Origin: an uncultured Arenicellaceae bacterium
GTDB lineage: Bacteria; Pseudomonadota; Gammaproteobacteria; Arenicellales; Arenicellaceae
Assembly (NCBI GenBank): GCA_938002995.1
Contig: CALKZN010000048.1
Location: 1-41,787, forward strand
Direction: 5' to 3'
Length of the DNA stretch: 41,787 nt
Shown: positions 1-9,660 of the stretch, one piece after another
Layout: every line of letters starts with the position of its first letter
How positions within the stretch are numbered: the first letter of the stretch is position 1
Notes under the pieces: model-generated
What the model saw: only the letters and a program-made list of their open reading frames with translations
The model's database searches: none
Told to the model about the DNA's origin: nothing
Made by a program: the position numbers and the translations under genes

Positions 1-1
1 T

Positions 2-691
2 GATGTTTGTCGTAAAACTAGGGCAGGAGTAAAAGACAAACTATTTGCAACGACATGGAAAATTTCTATGTCTCGTTTAATTTATAAAATAGGTGATCAA
101 TTTCCATGGTTGATTAATGCCTTTGCAGATCAACATGTAAAAGCCATGATTCATGATACTGATCGCTATTTCAATAATACTGATGGAATTGCGGATCAAG
201 TTAGGCAAATTTTGGTCGATAGCATTTTAGATTGCAGCAAAGATTGTAAAGTCTTATTGATTGGCCACAGCATGGGCTCAATTATTTCTTATGACACCTT
301 GTTTCAACTGCAACAAAGTGAGCAAGATCTGATGGACTCAAAACCCAAATTAGTCGATTTATTCCTGACTCTTGGCAGTCCATTAGGCCTCAAGTTTACT
401 CAAGATAGGTTATTGGGTTTTAGTAAAACTGATAAGGCTCAATTGCCAGCGAATATAAAGGCTTGGCATAATGTCTCTGCACGGGGAGATTTGGTGTCTG
501 TTGACACGACTTTGGCGGATGATTTTGCGTTGATGAAAAAAGAAGGTTTGATAGATGATATTGTTGATCATACTGACGATGTTTTTGGTTGGTATAAAAA
601 TTTACAAGGTTATAACTTTCATAGTTCATATGGTTATCTTGTGGAACCAACAACGTCAAAACTTATCAGTGATTGGTGGTTAGAAAACTAA
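2..691 (+). CDS. alpha/beta-hydrolase (lipase-like) protein, 5'-truncated by the window edge
   Basis: The listed ORF starts at Met 68, but the same frame is open back to position 2 (DVCRKTRAGVKDKLFATTWKIS-MSRL...). It carries a nucleophile-elbow motif GHSMGS and ends TAA at 691. Confidence 0.75.
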   Translation, partial: DVCRKTRAGVKDKLFATTWKISMSRLIYKIGDQFPWLINAFADQHVKAMIHDTDRYFNNTDGIADQVRQILVDSILDCSKDCKVLLIGHSMGSIISYDTLFQLQQSEQDLMDSKPKLVDLFLTLGSPLGLKFTQDRLLGFSKTDKAQLPANIKAWHNVSARGDLVSVDTTLADDFALMKKEGLIDDIVDHTDDVFGWYKNLQGYNFHSSYGYLVEPTTSKLISDWWLEN

Positions 692-701
692 GAAAATAAT
701 T

Positions 702-1469
702 ATGAATGAAACAGTGACAATTGTTGCCCATCGTGGATACTCAGGGAAATTCCCTGAAAATACCTTAATCGCTTATCAAGCGGCCTATGCCCACGGTGCT
801 CGTTGGATGGAATGCGATATTCAATTGAGTAAAGACATGAGACCTATCGTTCATCATGATGAAAATCTCATACGCATGGCAGGTGTTGATATTGATATTC
901 GTAAAATCAAAGCGAAAGAACTTCAAGCTTATAGCGCATATCACCCAGAAAAATTTGGCACAGAGTATATTGGTAATCCATTTTGCCAATTGAAAGAACT
1001 CAGTATCTGGCTGAAAAACCATGCTGATGCCAAGATGTTTGTTGAAATCAAGCAACACAGCTTAGAAAGTTTTGGCATTCAAACGACGATGAAAGCTGTT
1101 TATCAAGCGATTAAAAAAGTGCGCAATCAATGCATTATTATTTCCTTTGATCCTTATGTTGTTGACTATGCCAGAGCAAAGTATGAGCTTGCCAATGGAT
1201 GGGTCATTCCTGAGTGGTCAGATAAAATAAAACAGCGAGCAATGAGAATGCAACCTAATTTTTTGTTCACAAGTAAAAAAATCATGCCTGAAAACCCGCA
1301 AGAATGGTGGCAAGCACCAAAAGGTAAAGCGTGGCATTGGGCAAATTATAATGTCGACAAGGTTGATGAAATGCCACAATGGATTGAGAAAGGTTTGAAG
1401 TTTATTGAAACCAATGAAATAGCAGATATTTTGAAGCATCAGAACATAGAGGCATACCAGCATGGTTAA
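702..1469 (+). CDS. glycerophosphodiester phosphodiesterase
   Basis: N-terminal motif IVAHRGYSGKFPENTLIAYQAAYAHGARWMECDIQLSKDMRPIVHHDE is typical of the GDPD family. Confidence 0.92.
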   Translation: MNETVTIVAHRGYSGKFPENTLIAYQAAYAHGARWMECDIQLSKDMRPIVHHDENLIRMAGVDIDIRKIKAKELQAYSAYHPEKFGTEYIGNPFCQLKELSIWLKNHADAKMFVEIKQHSLESFGIQTTMKAVYQAIKKVRNQCIIISFDPYVVDYARAKYELANGWVIPEWSDKIKQRAMRMQPNFLFTSKKIMPENPQEWWQAPKGKAWHWANYNVDKVDEMPQWIEKGLKFIETNEIADILKHQNIEAYQHG

Positions 1470-2682
1470 TATTGGCACAGGGATAGCAACGATTGACTAT
1501 GACGTAGCAATTATTGGTGGTGGAATTCATGGTGTTGGTGTAGCGCAAGCGGCAGCAGCGGCAGGTTATCGAACCGTATTAATAGAACAAAAACACTTGG
1601 CCTATGGAACGTCACGTTGGTCGAGCAAGCTCATTCATGGCGGATTGCGTTATTTAGAAAATTTCGAATTCGGCTTGGTCCGAGAAAGCCTCAAAGAGCG
1701 AGAACTATTATTGAAACTGGCTCCTGACTTGGTCAAACGGCAAAAATTCTATATTCCTGTTTATGAAAAAACCAGCAGACGTTCATGGTTTATAGGTTTA
1801 GGCTTGTTAGCGTATAGCGCTCTCGCCGGCGGTAATAAACATACGCATTTTCATCGTATTCGTAGATCAGAATGGAAGGAACTCGATGGTTTAGAGTGCA
1901 ATGGCTTGGAATCTGTTTTGCAATACACAGATGCACAGACAGATGATGCTAAATTAACTCAGGCAGTGATGAATTCAGCCCTAGATTTGGGCGCAGATTT
2001 GCTTTGCCCCGCTGTCTTTGAAAGCGCGAGCCGAGTTGAAGGTGGGTTAGAGATAGAGTATTCAGAAAATGGTAAAAAAAACCGTTTGAAGACGCGAACT
2101 CTGGTTAATGCTGCTGGCCCATGGGCTAGTGAGTTATTGGCAGATATGGTCGGCGGTTTGCCAGCATTTAAAGTGGATAAGGTACAAGGCACACATATTG
2201 AATTACCAGGTGAGTTAACTAAAGGTTGTTATTACATGGAAGTGCCAGAGGATAAACGCGCGGTATTTGCTATGCCTTGGAATGGGAATACCTTAGTGGG
2301 CACCACAGAATTCAGCTATAAAGGTAATCCGCACAAGGTACATTCACGTGATGAAGCGGTAGAGTATTTATTAAACGTGTATCGTGAATATTTTCCTCAG
2401 CGGGATGATGCGGTCATTGATCGTTGGGCGGGATTACGCGTGTTGCCTGCAGCGACAGGAAAGGCATTTAAACGTTCCAGAGAAACACAAATGCCTGTAG
2501 ATAATGAGGATTATCCAACGATATTATCAATTTTTGGCGGTAAGTTAACAGGCTATCGAGCAACAGCTGAGAAAGTGATCAAGAAATTACAACCAAGCTT
2601 GCCAAAAGTGGCGGAAAAAGCACGAACAGATCAATTACCTTTGAGCCTTGAAGGTATTCATGAAACAAAGCGTTCAAACTGA
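1462..2682 (+). CDS. glpD: FAD-dependent glycerol-3-phosphate dehydrogenase (GlpD-like, short form)
   Basis: Rossmann/FAD motif DVAIIGGGIHGVGVAQAAAAAG plus RWSSKLIHGGLRYLENFEFGLVRESLKERELL. 406 aa. Overlaps the upstream GDPD gene by 8 nt. Confidence 0.85.
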   Translation: MVNIGTGIATIDYDVAIIGGGIHGVGVAQAAAAAGYRTVLIEQKHLAYGTSRWSSKLIHGGLRYLENFEFGLVRESLKERELLLKLAPDLVKRQKFYIPVYEKTSRRSWFIGLGLLAYSALAGGNKHTHFHRIRRSEWKELDGLECNGLESVLQYTDAQTDDAKLTQAVMNSALDLGADLLCPAVFESASRVEGGLEIEYSENGKKNRLKTRTLVNAAGPWASELLADMVGGLPAFKVDKVQGTHIELPGELTKGCYYMEVPEDKRAVFAMPWNGNTLVGTTEFSYKGNPHKVHSRDEAVEYLLNVYREYFPQRDDAVIDRWAGLRVLPAATGKAFKRSRETQMPVDNEDYPTILSIFGGKLTGYRATAEKVIKKLQPSLPKVAEKARTDQLPLSLEGIHETKRSN

Positions 2683-2690
2683 CTTTTCTT

Positions 2691-3605
2691 TTATCCTTTC
2701 ATCCGTTTAGCTTTGAGCGTTACTATCATGCCAACTGTTACCAGTGCGAGGCCTAGGAGTTCAATCATTCTGGGTTCTTCGCCTAATACTGGGTAAGCAA
2801 TTAATACCGCAAAGCCAGGCACTAATGCTGCAAATAAGGAGGCTCTGCTTGGTCCCATTAATTCGATGGTTTTTGTATAGGTATACAAAGCTAGGATTGA
2901 AATCACTAAACCTTGAAACACGCCCTGAAATACGATGTCATCCAAGCTGGCTTGCCAGATTTTTGGTTCTCCGAATATAAAATATAAAGGCGTAAAAACG
3001 ACCATGGAAATCACAGAGATAATGGCGGTCATGTGCAAAGCCGGCAGTTGTGCTTTTCTGGCGGCAACGGTGAAGTTGCCCCAACAAAAACCAGCCACTA
3101 TGAATAATAGATGACCAATCCAAACTTCTTTTGTTGAAATGATATCAGCAGTGGCGTCATTAGCATCGCTACCGAAGTAGTTGGTCATCAAAATACCTAT
3201 AATGATGATGGCTATGCCGAACACTTTTTGTCCAGTAGGCTTATCTCCAAAAACTAGCCAACTTCCTAAAGCCGTTGTGACCATCATTGTGCTTGGAATA
3301 AACATCCCTGCATGCCCAGCGGGTGCAAAAAGCAGTCCGCTTAGTGCTAGATAGGCATAGAGCATACCGCCAGCACAGGAGACAAAAAGGATCATCCAAG
3401 GACTTAATCCTCCCCAGCCTTTTTTGATGAGATAGGGAAGCAAGACCAAGCCGGCTACCCAAAAGCGCAACGCAACTATATCATTAGGATTGAAGTCTTG
3501 CTGGATAGAAAAGCGTGACAAAACGGGCCATAGACCCCATAAGAATACAGTGAATATACCAAGAGCAATAGCTGCAATACTGAGAGGTTGCCGATCAGAT
3601 GACAT
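2691..3605 (-). CDS. EamA/DMT-family transporter
   Basis: About 10 hydrophobic segments, two EamA-like repeats, LGEEPRMIELLGLALVTVGM near the C-terminus. Confidence 0.85.
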   Translation of the reverse strand: MSSDRQPLSIAAIALGIFTVFLWGLWPVLSRFSIQQDFNPNDIVALRFWVAGLVLLPYLIKKGWGGLSPWMILFVSCAGGMLYAYLALSGLLFAPAGHAGMFIPSTMMVTTALGSWLVFGDKPTGQKVFGIAIIIIGILMTNYFGSDANDATADIISTKEVWIGHLLFIVAGFCWGNFTVAARKAQLPALHMTAIISVISMVVFTPLYFIFGEPKIWQASLDDIVFQGVFQGLVISILALYTYTKTIELMGPSRASLFAALVPGFAVLIAYPVLGEEPRMIELLGLALVTVGMIVTLKAKRMKG

Positions 3606-3690
3606 GATAAGAGTATAGAGCCCACGCTCGCTTGTTGAGATAAAGCGCGTTGGTGTAAAGGAGCAGCCGGACCTTTCAAAAAAACAAAAA

Positions 3691-3724
3691 AACCGAGTAC
3701 CTTTTAATAAAAGAGTACTCGGTT
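3691..3724 (-). terminator. Rho-independent terminator downstream of mscL
   Basis: AACCGAGTAC...GTACTCGGTT stem. On the minus strand it is followed by a T-run (the + strand shows aaaaaaacaaaaaa before the stem). Confidence 0.8.
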
Positions 3725-3753
3725 ATATTTTAGTCGTTTATGACTAATGAGTT

Positions 3754-4173
3754 TTATTTTTTCGACAATGAATCGCGGATTTCTGTCAATAATTTGATTT
3801 CATCAGAAGGTTCAGTAGGAGCCGCTTCTTCTTCCTCTTTCATTGCAGCCATCGCTTTGTTCATACCTTTAACAATTAGGAACAAAACAAATGCGACTAT
3901 CACGAAAGTTATAATAGCGCTGATAAAATTACCATAAGTAACCGCTGCTGCACCGGCTTCTTTTGCTGCTGCTAAGGTTTCAAATTCACCATCACTTAAG
4001 TTGATGAACTTTTCCTTGAAATCGATGCCGCCACTGAAAAAACCAACGATAGGCATGATGATGTCATCTACCAATGATTTCACAATAGTGCTAAATGATG
4101 CGCCAATGACAATCCCCACTGCCATATCGAAAAAATTACCTTTAAGCGCAAATTCCTTAAACTCTTTAAGCAT
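3754..4173 (-). CDS. mscL: large-conductance mechanosensitive channel
   Basis: MLKEFKEFALKGNFFDMAVGIVIGASFSTIVKSLVDDIIMPIVGFFSGGIDF and C-terminal LLTEIRDSL are diagnostic of MscL. Confidence 0.97.
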   Translation of the reverse strand: MLKEFKEFALKGNFFDMAVGIVIGASFSTIVKSLVDDIIMPIVGFFSGGIDFKEKFINLSDGEFETLAAAKEAGAAAVTYGNFISAIITFVIVAFVLFLIVKGMNKAMAAMKEEEEAAPTEPSDEIKLLTEIRDSLSKK

Positions 4174-4276
4174 GATCGTATCCTCTTTATATTACTAATT
4201 ATTATTAAGAATACACACACTAGCCACTTTGGTGTGGTTTTTCAAGTGTAGAGTCGTTAACGAAAGTTAAAGCTTG

Positions 4277-5095
4277 TTACGTCTTTGCATCAATCGATAA
4301 TTCAACTTGATAGTAAGGGTGATCAGAAATTCCAATGGGTTCAAATTTGCTTGAGACAGTGGTAAAGCCTTTGGTCAAAATCCAATCAATACGGGAATTT
4401 TCATCGTTCTCACAATCACTATCGTTTGGGCTACTTGCGATAGCATCTATAAATGACCCCTCTACAAGCACTGACTGGACTATTGGGTGATCGATAGCTG
4501 TGTTCATGTCTCCCATAAGAACAGCATGATCATGTTGTTGGAACTTCTCCAATACACATGCGAGTTGTTGTTCTCTACCTTCTTTGGTATGCAAATGTGT
4601 GACTAAAATAGCGACTTCATGTCCATTAAAATTGATGAACGCAGTTACAAGGTTACGATACTGCTTACCGGTAGTATCAGGTAACATTTCTATCGACCAA
4701 TTATTGACCGGAAATCGACTCAAAAGAGCATTGCCACGATGTTCACGAAACCAACGACGTCGAGTTGCAGCAAATAGCCAGCCAAAATCGCTATGCTCAG
4801 CCAATGCTTGCGCTTGGTTTTTACTGCCTAACCACGAGGCAGCATACACTTCATTAATACCAACAATGTCAGCTGCTTTAATGATGTCAGCGCTTCTCGA
4901 AATATCACGCTTGCCGTTAATATCTTTGCCGCTCTGTACATTATATGTACCAATGGACAAAGAATTTTTTTCTTTAGTAAATCCACTTTTAGGTGGGTTT
5001 ATATCTCGACCATGCTGGTTTTTTGCCGGACGCGCTTTATAGGCGGTGAAGTAAAAGACAATTAATAGAAGGGTGATGAGGAGGACAAATTTCAT
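4277..5095 (-). CDS. endonuclease/exonuclease/phosphatase family protein with N-terminal membrane anchor
   Basis: Motifs IGTYNVQSG, DIVGINEVY, VLMGDMNTA, RIDWILT, ISDHPYYQVEL match the EEP fold; N-terminal hydrophobic segment. Confidence 0.85.
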   Translation of the reverse strand: MKFVLLITLLLIVFYFTAYKARPAKNQHGRDINPPKSGFTKEKNSLSIGTYNVQSGKDINGKRDISRSADIIKAADIVGINEVYAASWLGSKNQAQALAEHSDFGWLFAATRRRWFREHRGNALLSRFPVNNWSIEMLPDTTGKQYRNLVTAFINFNGHEVAILVTHLHTKEGREQQLACVLEKFQQHDHAVLMGDMNTAIDHPIVQSVLVEGSFIDAIASSPNDSDCENDENSRIDWILTKGFTTVSSKFEPIGISDHPYYQVELSIDAKT

Positions 5096-5170
5096 TATTG
5101 GATTTTAGCCTGAAATCATATGAGCAAAACAATCTATATAAAAACTTATTTCAAAACGAATATAGAAATT

Positions 5171-5199
5171 AAAAAGGCGGTCAATAGACCGCCTTTTTT
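5171..5199 (-). terminator. Rho-independent terminator of pckA
   Basis: aaaaaGGCGGTCaataGACCGCCtttttt: perfect 7-bp GC-rich stem with U-tract, just past the pckA stop (minus strand). Confidence 0.88.
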
Positions 5200-5235
5200 A
5201 ATATTTTAGATGCCAGTTGTTATCTATATAAACAA

Positions 5236-6813
5236 CTATGAAACCTTAGGACCAGCATTGCAAATGTTGTCAGAACAACCATCAGCATATTGCTCAAAGT
5301 TTTCAGCAAACTTTTCAGCAAGCATATTTGCTTTTTCATCATAGGCTGCTTTGTCTTCCCAAGTATTGCGTGGGTCTAAGACTTCCGCAGGTACATTTGG
5401 ACAAGAAGTTGGTACGGCAACTTGGAATACTGGATGAGTTGACGTTTCAACATCGGCTAGTTCACCATCAAGAATTGCATTAACCATCGCACGCGTATGT
5501 TTGATTGACATGCGTTTGCCAACGCCATAAACACCGCCAGTCCAGCCAGTATTAACCATCCAAACATCAACATCATGTTTGGCGATTTTTTCACCTAATA
5601 GCTCAGCATATTGGCTAGGGTGTAAAGGCATGAAAGGGCCGCCATAACAAGGCGAGAAGTTTGGCGTAGGTTCAGTCACGCCAAGCTCAGTACCAGCTAC
5701 TTTTGCAGTGTAGCCATTAATAAAGTGATACATCGCTTGGTCAGCAGTTAGCTTAGCAACCGGCGGTAATACACCAAAGGCATCACAGGTTAAAAAGATA
5801 ACGTTCTTCGGGTGACCACCAACGCCTGTTTCACTAGCGTTAGGAATTTGCGAGATTGGGTAAGAAACACGTGTGTTTTCTGCCAAGCTATTGTCGAAGA
5901 AATCAAAATCGCCATCTTCAGTCATGATGACGTTTTCTAAAATAGTACCACGATTTTGCGTAGTCGCGAAGATCTCTGGTTCTGCTTCAGCAGAAAGGTT
6001 GATTGCTTTGGCATAACAGCCGCCTTCAAAATTGAATAAACCTTCGTCGCTCCAACCATGTTCATCATCACCAATTAATGTACGTGATGCATCCGCGGAC
6101 AATGTTGTTTTACCTGTGCCACTCAAACCAAAGAAAACGGCACTTTCGCCATTTGATCCGATGTTAGCAGAGCTGTGCATTGGCATGATGCCACGCTTAG
6201 GTAATAGATAGTTCATTACACAGAAAATCGATTTCTTAGTTTCGCCGGCATATTGCGTGCCACCGATTAAAATCAATTTACGAGTCATGTCTGCAATGAC
6301 GAATGTGCCAGAGTTAGTTCCATCTAGTGCTGGATCAGCCAAACAACCAGGAACGTTGATAACTGTGAATTCTGGATTATGCTCTAGCAACTCTTGAGCA
6401 GAAGCTGGAATGAACATATTGCGGGCAAAAATGCTGTGCCATGCTAGTTCATTAATAATACGAACAGATAAACGATTTTTCTTGTCTGCACCCGCATAAC
6501 AGTTTTGGACATAAACTTCTTTGCCATCGAGATACTCGACAACTTTTGCGTGTAGTTTTTCAAACTTATCACTTTCAAAAGGGACGTTGATTTTCCCCCA
6601 CCACATATCTTGTGTAGTGTTATCTTGTACTGTGAATTTGTCATTGGCCGAACGGCCAGTTTTATCACCTGTTGTTACAACAAGCGATTCAAATTTAGAC
6701 AATGTGCCTTCGTTGCGGTCAATAACGTGAGAATAAAGTTCGTCGGTATCTAAACACCAATTCACCTTTTTAAGATTTTTTAGACCATGTTTGGTCAAGT
6801 TTTGCGCGCTCAT
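5236..6813 (-). CDS. pckA: phosphoenolpyruvate carboxykinase (ATP)
   Basis: FFGLSGTGKTTLSAD P-loop, CVMNYLLPKRGIMPMHSSANIG and VWMVNTGWTGGVYGVGKRMSIKHTRAM are characteristic of ATP-PEPCK. Confidence 0.97.
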   Translation of the reverse strand: MSAQNLTKHGLKNLKKVNWCLDTDELYSHVIDRNEGTLSKFESLVVTTGDKTGRSANDKFTVQDNTTQDMWWGKINVPFESDKFEKLHAKVVEYLDGKEVYVQNCYAGADKKNRLSVRIINELAWHSIFARNMFIPASAQELLEHNPEFTVINVPGCLADPALDGTNSGTFVIADMTRKLILIGGTQYAGETKKSIFCVMNYLLPKRGIMPMHSSANIGSNGESAVFFGLSGTGKTTLSADASRTLIGDDEHGWSDEGLFNFEGGCYAKAINLSAEAEPEIFATTQNRGTILENVIMTEDGDFDFFDNSLAENTRVSYPISQIPNASETGVGGHPKNVIFLTCDAFGVLPPVAKLTADQAMYHFINGYTAKVAGTELGVTEPTPNFSPCYGGPFMPLHPSQYAELLGEKIAKHDVDVWMVNTGWTGGVYGVGKRMSIKHTRAMVNAILDGELADVETSTHPVFQVAVPTSCPNVPAEVLDPRNTWEDKAAYDEKANMLAEKFAENFEQYADGCSDNICNAGPKVS

Positions 6814-7058
6814 ATTTGGCGAACCTCAGATAGTTCAAGTCAAGAAAAATAGTAATGACGCGGGATTGTAACAACATTTATGGTATCGACCAACAGCAGT
6901 GAAATCGACATTGTTAAAAAGCATAAAATTGTACAGAACGTATAAGTTATTATTATGACAATAATATGAATTTGAGCACCAATGCTGAGATTTTAGGTTT
7001 ATATTATTGGTCTAAGTTGTTGATATTTAATTTTAGAAAAAAGTCAATTAGTATTTAC

Positions 7059-7262
7059 TTATACACAAGTGTAAACCGTGAGAATTATGACTTAAATATA
7101 AATTAAAGTTAATGAATGTGATTATCTCTACGCTTAAAAAATAACTAACATGTTGATTTTTCTTAACTAATTTTAAGATGGTAATTTTTTCTATAATCAG
7201 TTAAAAAATGCTTGCTTTATTTTCTCATTCCATAATTAAAGTTATTCACAAAGTTATCCACA
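7059..7262 (+). promoter_or_regulatory. Cluster of three DnaA-box consensus matches (TTATNCACA) upstream of priA
   Basis: TTATACACA 7059-7067, TTATTCACA 7242-7250, TTATCCACA 7254-7262, all on the + strand in an AT-rich intergenic region. Confidence 0.5.
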
Positions 7263-7345
7263 GGCTTATTCAAGCAGACATACCTGTAGCGCGATATGTC
7301 ATAATCTCGGTATGACTCGTTGTTTTAAAATTTTTTATATTTGAT

Positions 7346-9583
7346 ATGAACTGTCAGAAAACTTTTGTTAGGGTCGCGGTACCTGTTCCTTTGTATCGAC
7401 TATTTGATTATGCAATTGACCATATTCCTGCGATAGGATCGCGAGTACAAGTCCCTTTTGGGAAACGAAATCTAGTTGGTATTGTCATAGCGTCTATTGA
7501 TAAGGAAGATTTGGCAGTTGATCCTAGTAAGCTCAAACGAGTAATCAATATATTGGATGATCCTTGCTTATCAAAGGAATTGAATGATTTAGCTAAATGG
7601 ATTGCTAGTTATTATCTTGTGCCGATTGGAATGGTGTATGAATTGATTTTACCAGTGAGGTTAAGAAAGGCCGAGGTATTAGAACCTAGTGGAGAGAAAT
7701 TTTGGCAATTAAATGACTCTGCGCAGGCTGTTTCAGCAGATGACTTTGGCCGTGCTCATGCACAAAAGGCCTTATTTACTTATTTGCAAAATCATTCAAT
7801 GGCGAATGTCGAACAGTTGAATAGAGATTTCAAACAGTGGCGACCGGCGATGAAAGCCTTGATTGAAAAAAACTACGTGGAATCGATAGAGAAAATAAAC
7901 CTTACTGAATACGCACCACAATTTTCTGAAGATCGTTTAACGCTCAATGAAGATCAACAAAAAATAGTCGGGTCAATAAAAGAAAAGCAATTTTCAACGC
8001 ACCTTGTTCATGGTGTTACTGGCAGTGGCAAAACAGAAGTGTATCTCAGTATTGTCGAAAAGTTACTTATTGAGCCAGGTCAGCAAGCACTTTTATTAGT
8101 CCCCGAAATTTCGCTGACACCGCAATTAGTAGAGCGTGTGCGTCAGCGACTGAATAAATCCGTAGCGGTTATTCATTCAGCGGTGAGCGATGCTGAACGG
8201 CATAAAGCATGGTGGTCTGCACTAACGGGCAAGGTAGATATTATTCTTGGCACACGAGCTGCTGTTTTTACGGCATTTAAAAACTTGCAGATTATTATTG
8301 TTGATGAAGAGCATGATGCGTCGTTTAAACAACAAGATGGTGTTCGATACCATGCGCGTGATGTTGCTATTATGCGAGCAAAACAGCATAAAATTCCTAT
8401 TGTGATGGGTTCGGCGACACCTTCATTTGAAGCCTTGCATAATGCCGCTCAAAACAAGTTTCAATTAACAACAATGCGAGATCGGGCCACAGGTTCAAAT
8501 TTACCCGATATGCATTTGGTTGATACTAGCGACCCTACAGAAAGGTGTGTCGATGGCTTGTCGCCAAGTTTAATCCGTCAGATCAAACTGCGCTTGTCTA
8601 AACAACAACAAAGCATTTTATTTATTAACCGCAGAGGTTATTCACCGACGCTTTATTGCACAGAGTGTGCCTGGATTGCGAGCTGTCCTAGATGCGATGC
8701 TCGAGTAACGGCACACATTAATTCAGCGAGTGGTTCAATTCAATCGGTACGTTGTCATCATTGCGGGTATCAAAGTGGTGGTCAAAGAAACAACAGTCAT
8801 CAAAACGCAAATTTTCATGTATGCGGTGATTGTCAGCAACCGGCAGTGATGCCACTAGGTGTTGGGACGCAGCGTAGTGAAGAGGCGTTGAAAAGAATAT
8901 TTCCCAATGCAATTGTCACGCGTTTAGATCGCGATGTGATAACAACAAAAAAAGCGCTTGAAAATGAATTACATCGCATTCGCAATAATGAGGTAGATAT
9001 CATTCTAGGCACTCAGATGTTAGCCAAAGGACATGATTTTCCCAATGTGACATTAGTTGGCGTGTTAGATGCCGACCAAGGTTTATTTGCTGTAGATTTT
9101 CGCGGGCCTGAGAAACTCTACCAACAACTTTTACAAATAGGTGGTAGGGCTGGAAGGCATCAGCGCGGAGAAGTGTATATACAGACGCAGTTCCCAGAGC
9201 ATCCGTTTTTCGAACAGTTGCTCGCCCAAGATTATGCTGCATTCGCAGAAAAGGAAATTCAAAATCGCCGCATACTCAACTATCCCCCGATTGGTTATAT
9301 GTCCTTATTAAGAGCGGAATCGACATTTGCTCAACAAGGTCTAGACTTCCTGCGTTGGTGTCGGCAGCAAATAGTTTTACCTGCAGGGGTGTTCGTTTCA
9401 GAAGCAGTACCGGCGCCAATGGAGAAACGTGCTGGCAGATATCGAGCACAATTACTGATGCAATCAGCTTCGCGACAATCCTTGCATCAATATCAACATC
9501 AACTGATTAGCTGCATTGCTAACAGCAAACAACAAAACAATGTGCGTTGGTCTCTTGATGTTGATCCAATTGATTTATATTAA
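7346..9583 (+). CDS. priA: primosomal protein N' (replication restart helicase)
   Basis: LVHGVTGSGKTEVYL Walker A, IIIVDEEHD, zinc-binding cysteines (CTECAWIASCPRCDARVT...VRCHHCGYQ...CGDC) and GGRAGR. Confidence 0.97.
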   Translation: MNCQKTFVRVAVPVPLYRLFDYAIDHIPAIGSRVQVPFGKRNLVGIVIASIDKEDLAVDPSKLKRVINILDDPCLSKELNDLAKWIASYYLVPIGMVYELILPVRLRKAEVLEPSGEKFWQLNDSAQAVSADDFGRAHAQKALFTYLQNHSMANVEQLNRDFKQWRPAMKALIEKNYVESIEKINLTEYAPQFSEDRLTLNEDQQKIVGSIKEKQFSTHLVHGVTGSGKTEVYLSIVEKLLIEPGQQALLLVPEISLTPQLVERVRQRLNKSVAVIHSAVSDAERHKAWWSALTGKVDIILGTRAAVFTAFKNLQIIIVDEEHDASFKQQDGVRYHARDVAIMRAKQHKIPIVMGSATPSFEALHNAAQNKFQLTTMRDRATGSNLPDMHLVDTSDPTERCVDGLSPSLIRQIKLRLSKQQQSILFINRRGYSPTLYCTECAWIASCPRCDARVTAHINSASGSIQSVRCHHCGYQSGGQRNNSHQNANFHVCGDCQQPAVMPLGVGTQRSEEALKRIFPNAIVTRLDRDVITTKKALENELHRIRNNEVDIILGTQMLAKGHDFPNVTLVGVLDADQGLFAVDFRGPEKLYQQLLQIGGRAGRHQRGEVYIQTQFPEHPFFEQLLAQDYAAFAEKEIQNRRILNYPPIGYMSLLRAESTFAQQGLDFLRWCRQQIVLPAGVFVSEAVPAPMEKRAGRYRAQLLMQSASRQSLHQYQHQLISCIANSKQQNNVRWSLDVDPIDLY

Positions 9584-9660
9584 ATGCTCATCTGCCTACT
9601 TTTCTTGACGCAATAACGTTAAAATTCATCTTCATTGAATTCTAATTTGAAAACATCGCC

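Noticed and set aside
4584-5042. 152-aa plus-strand ORF antisense to the EEP-family gene
   Set aside because: Fully inside a well-supported CDS, composition biased, no recognisable domain.
6840-7345. Definite oriC call
   Set aside because: Only three DnaA boxes, no dnaA/dnaN/mnmG neighbours and no skew data available in this window; kept only as a DnaA-box cluster.
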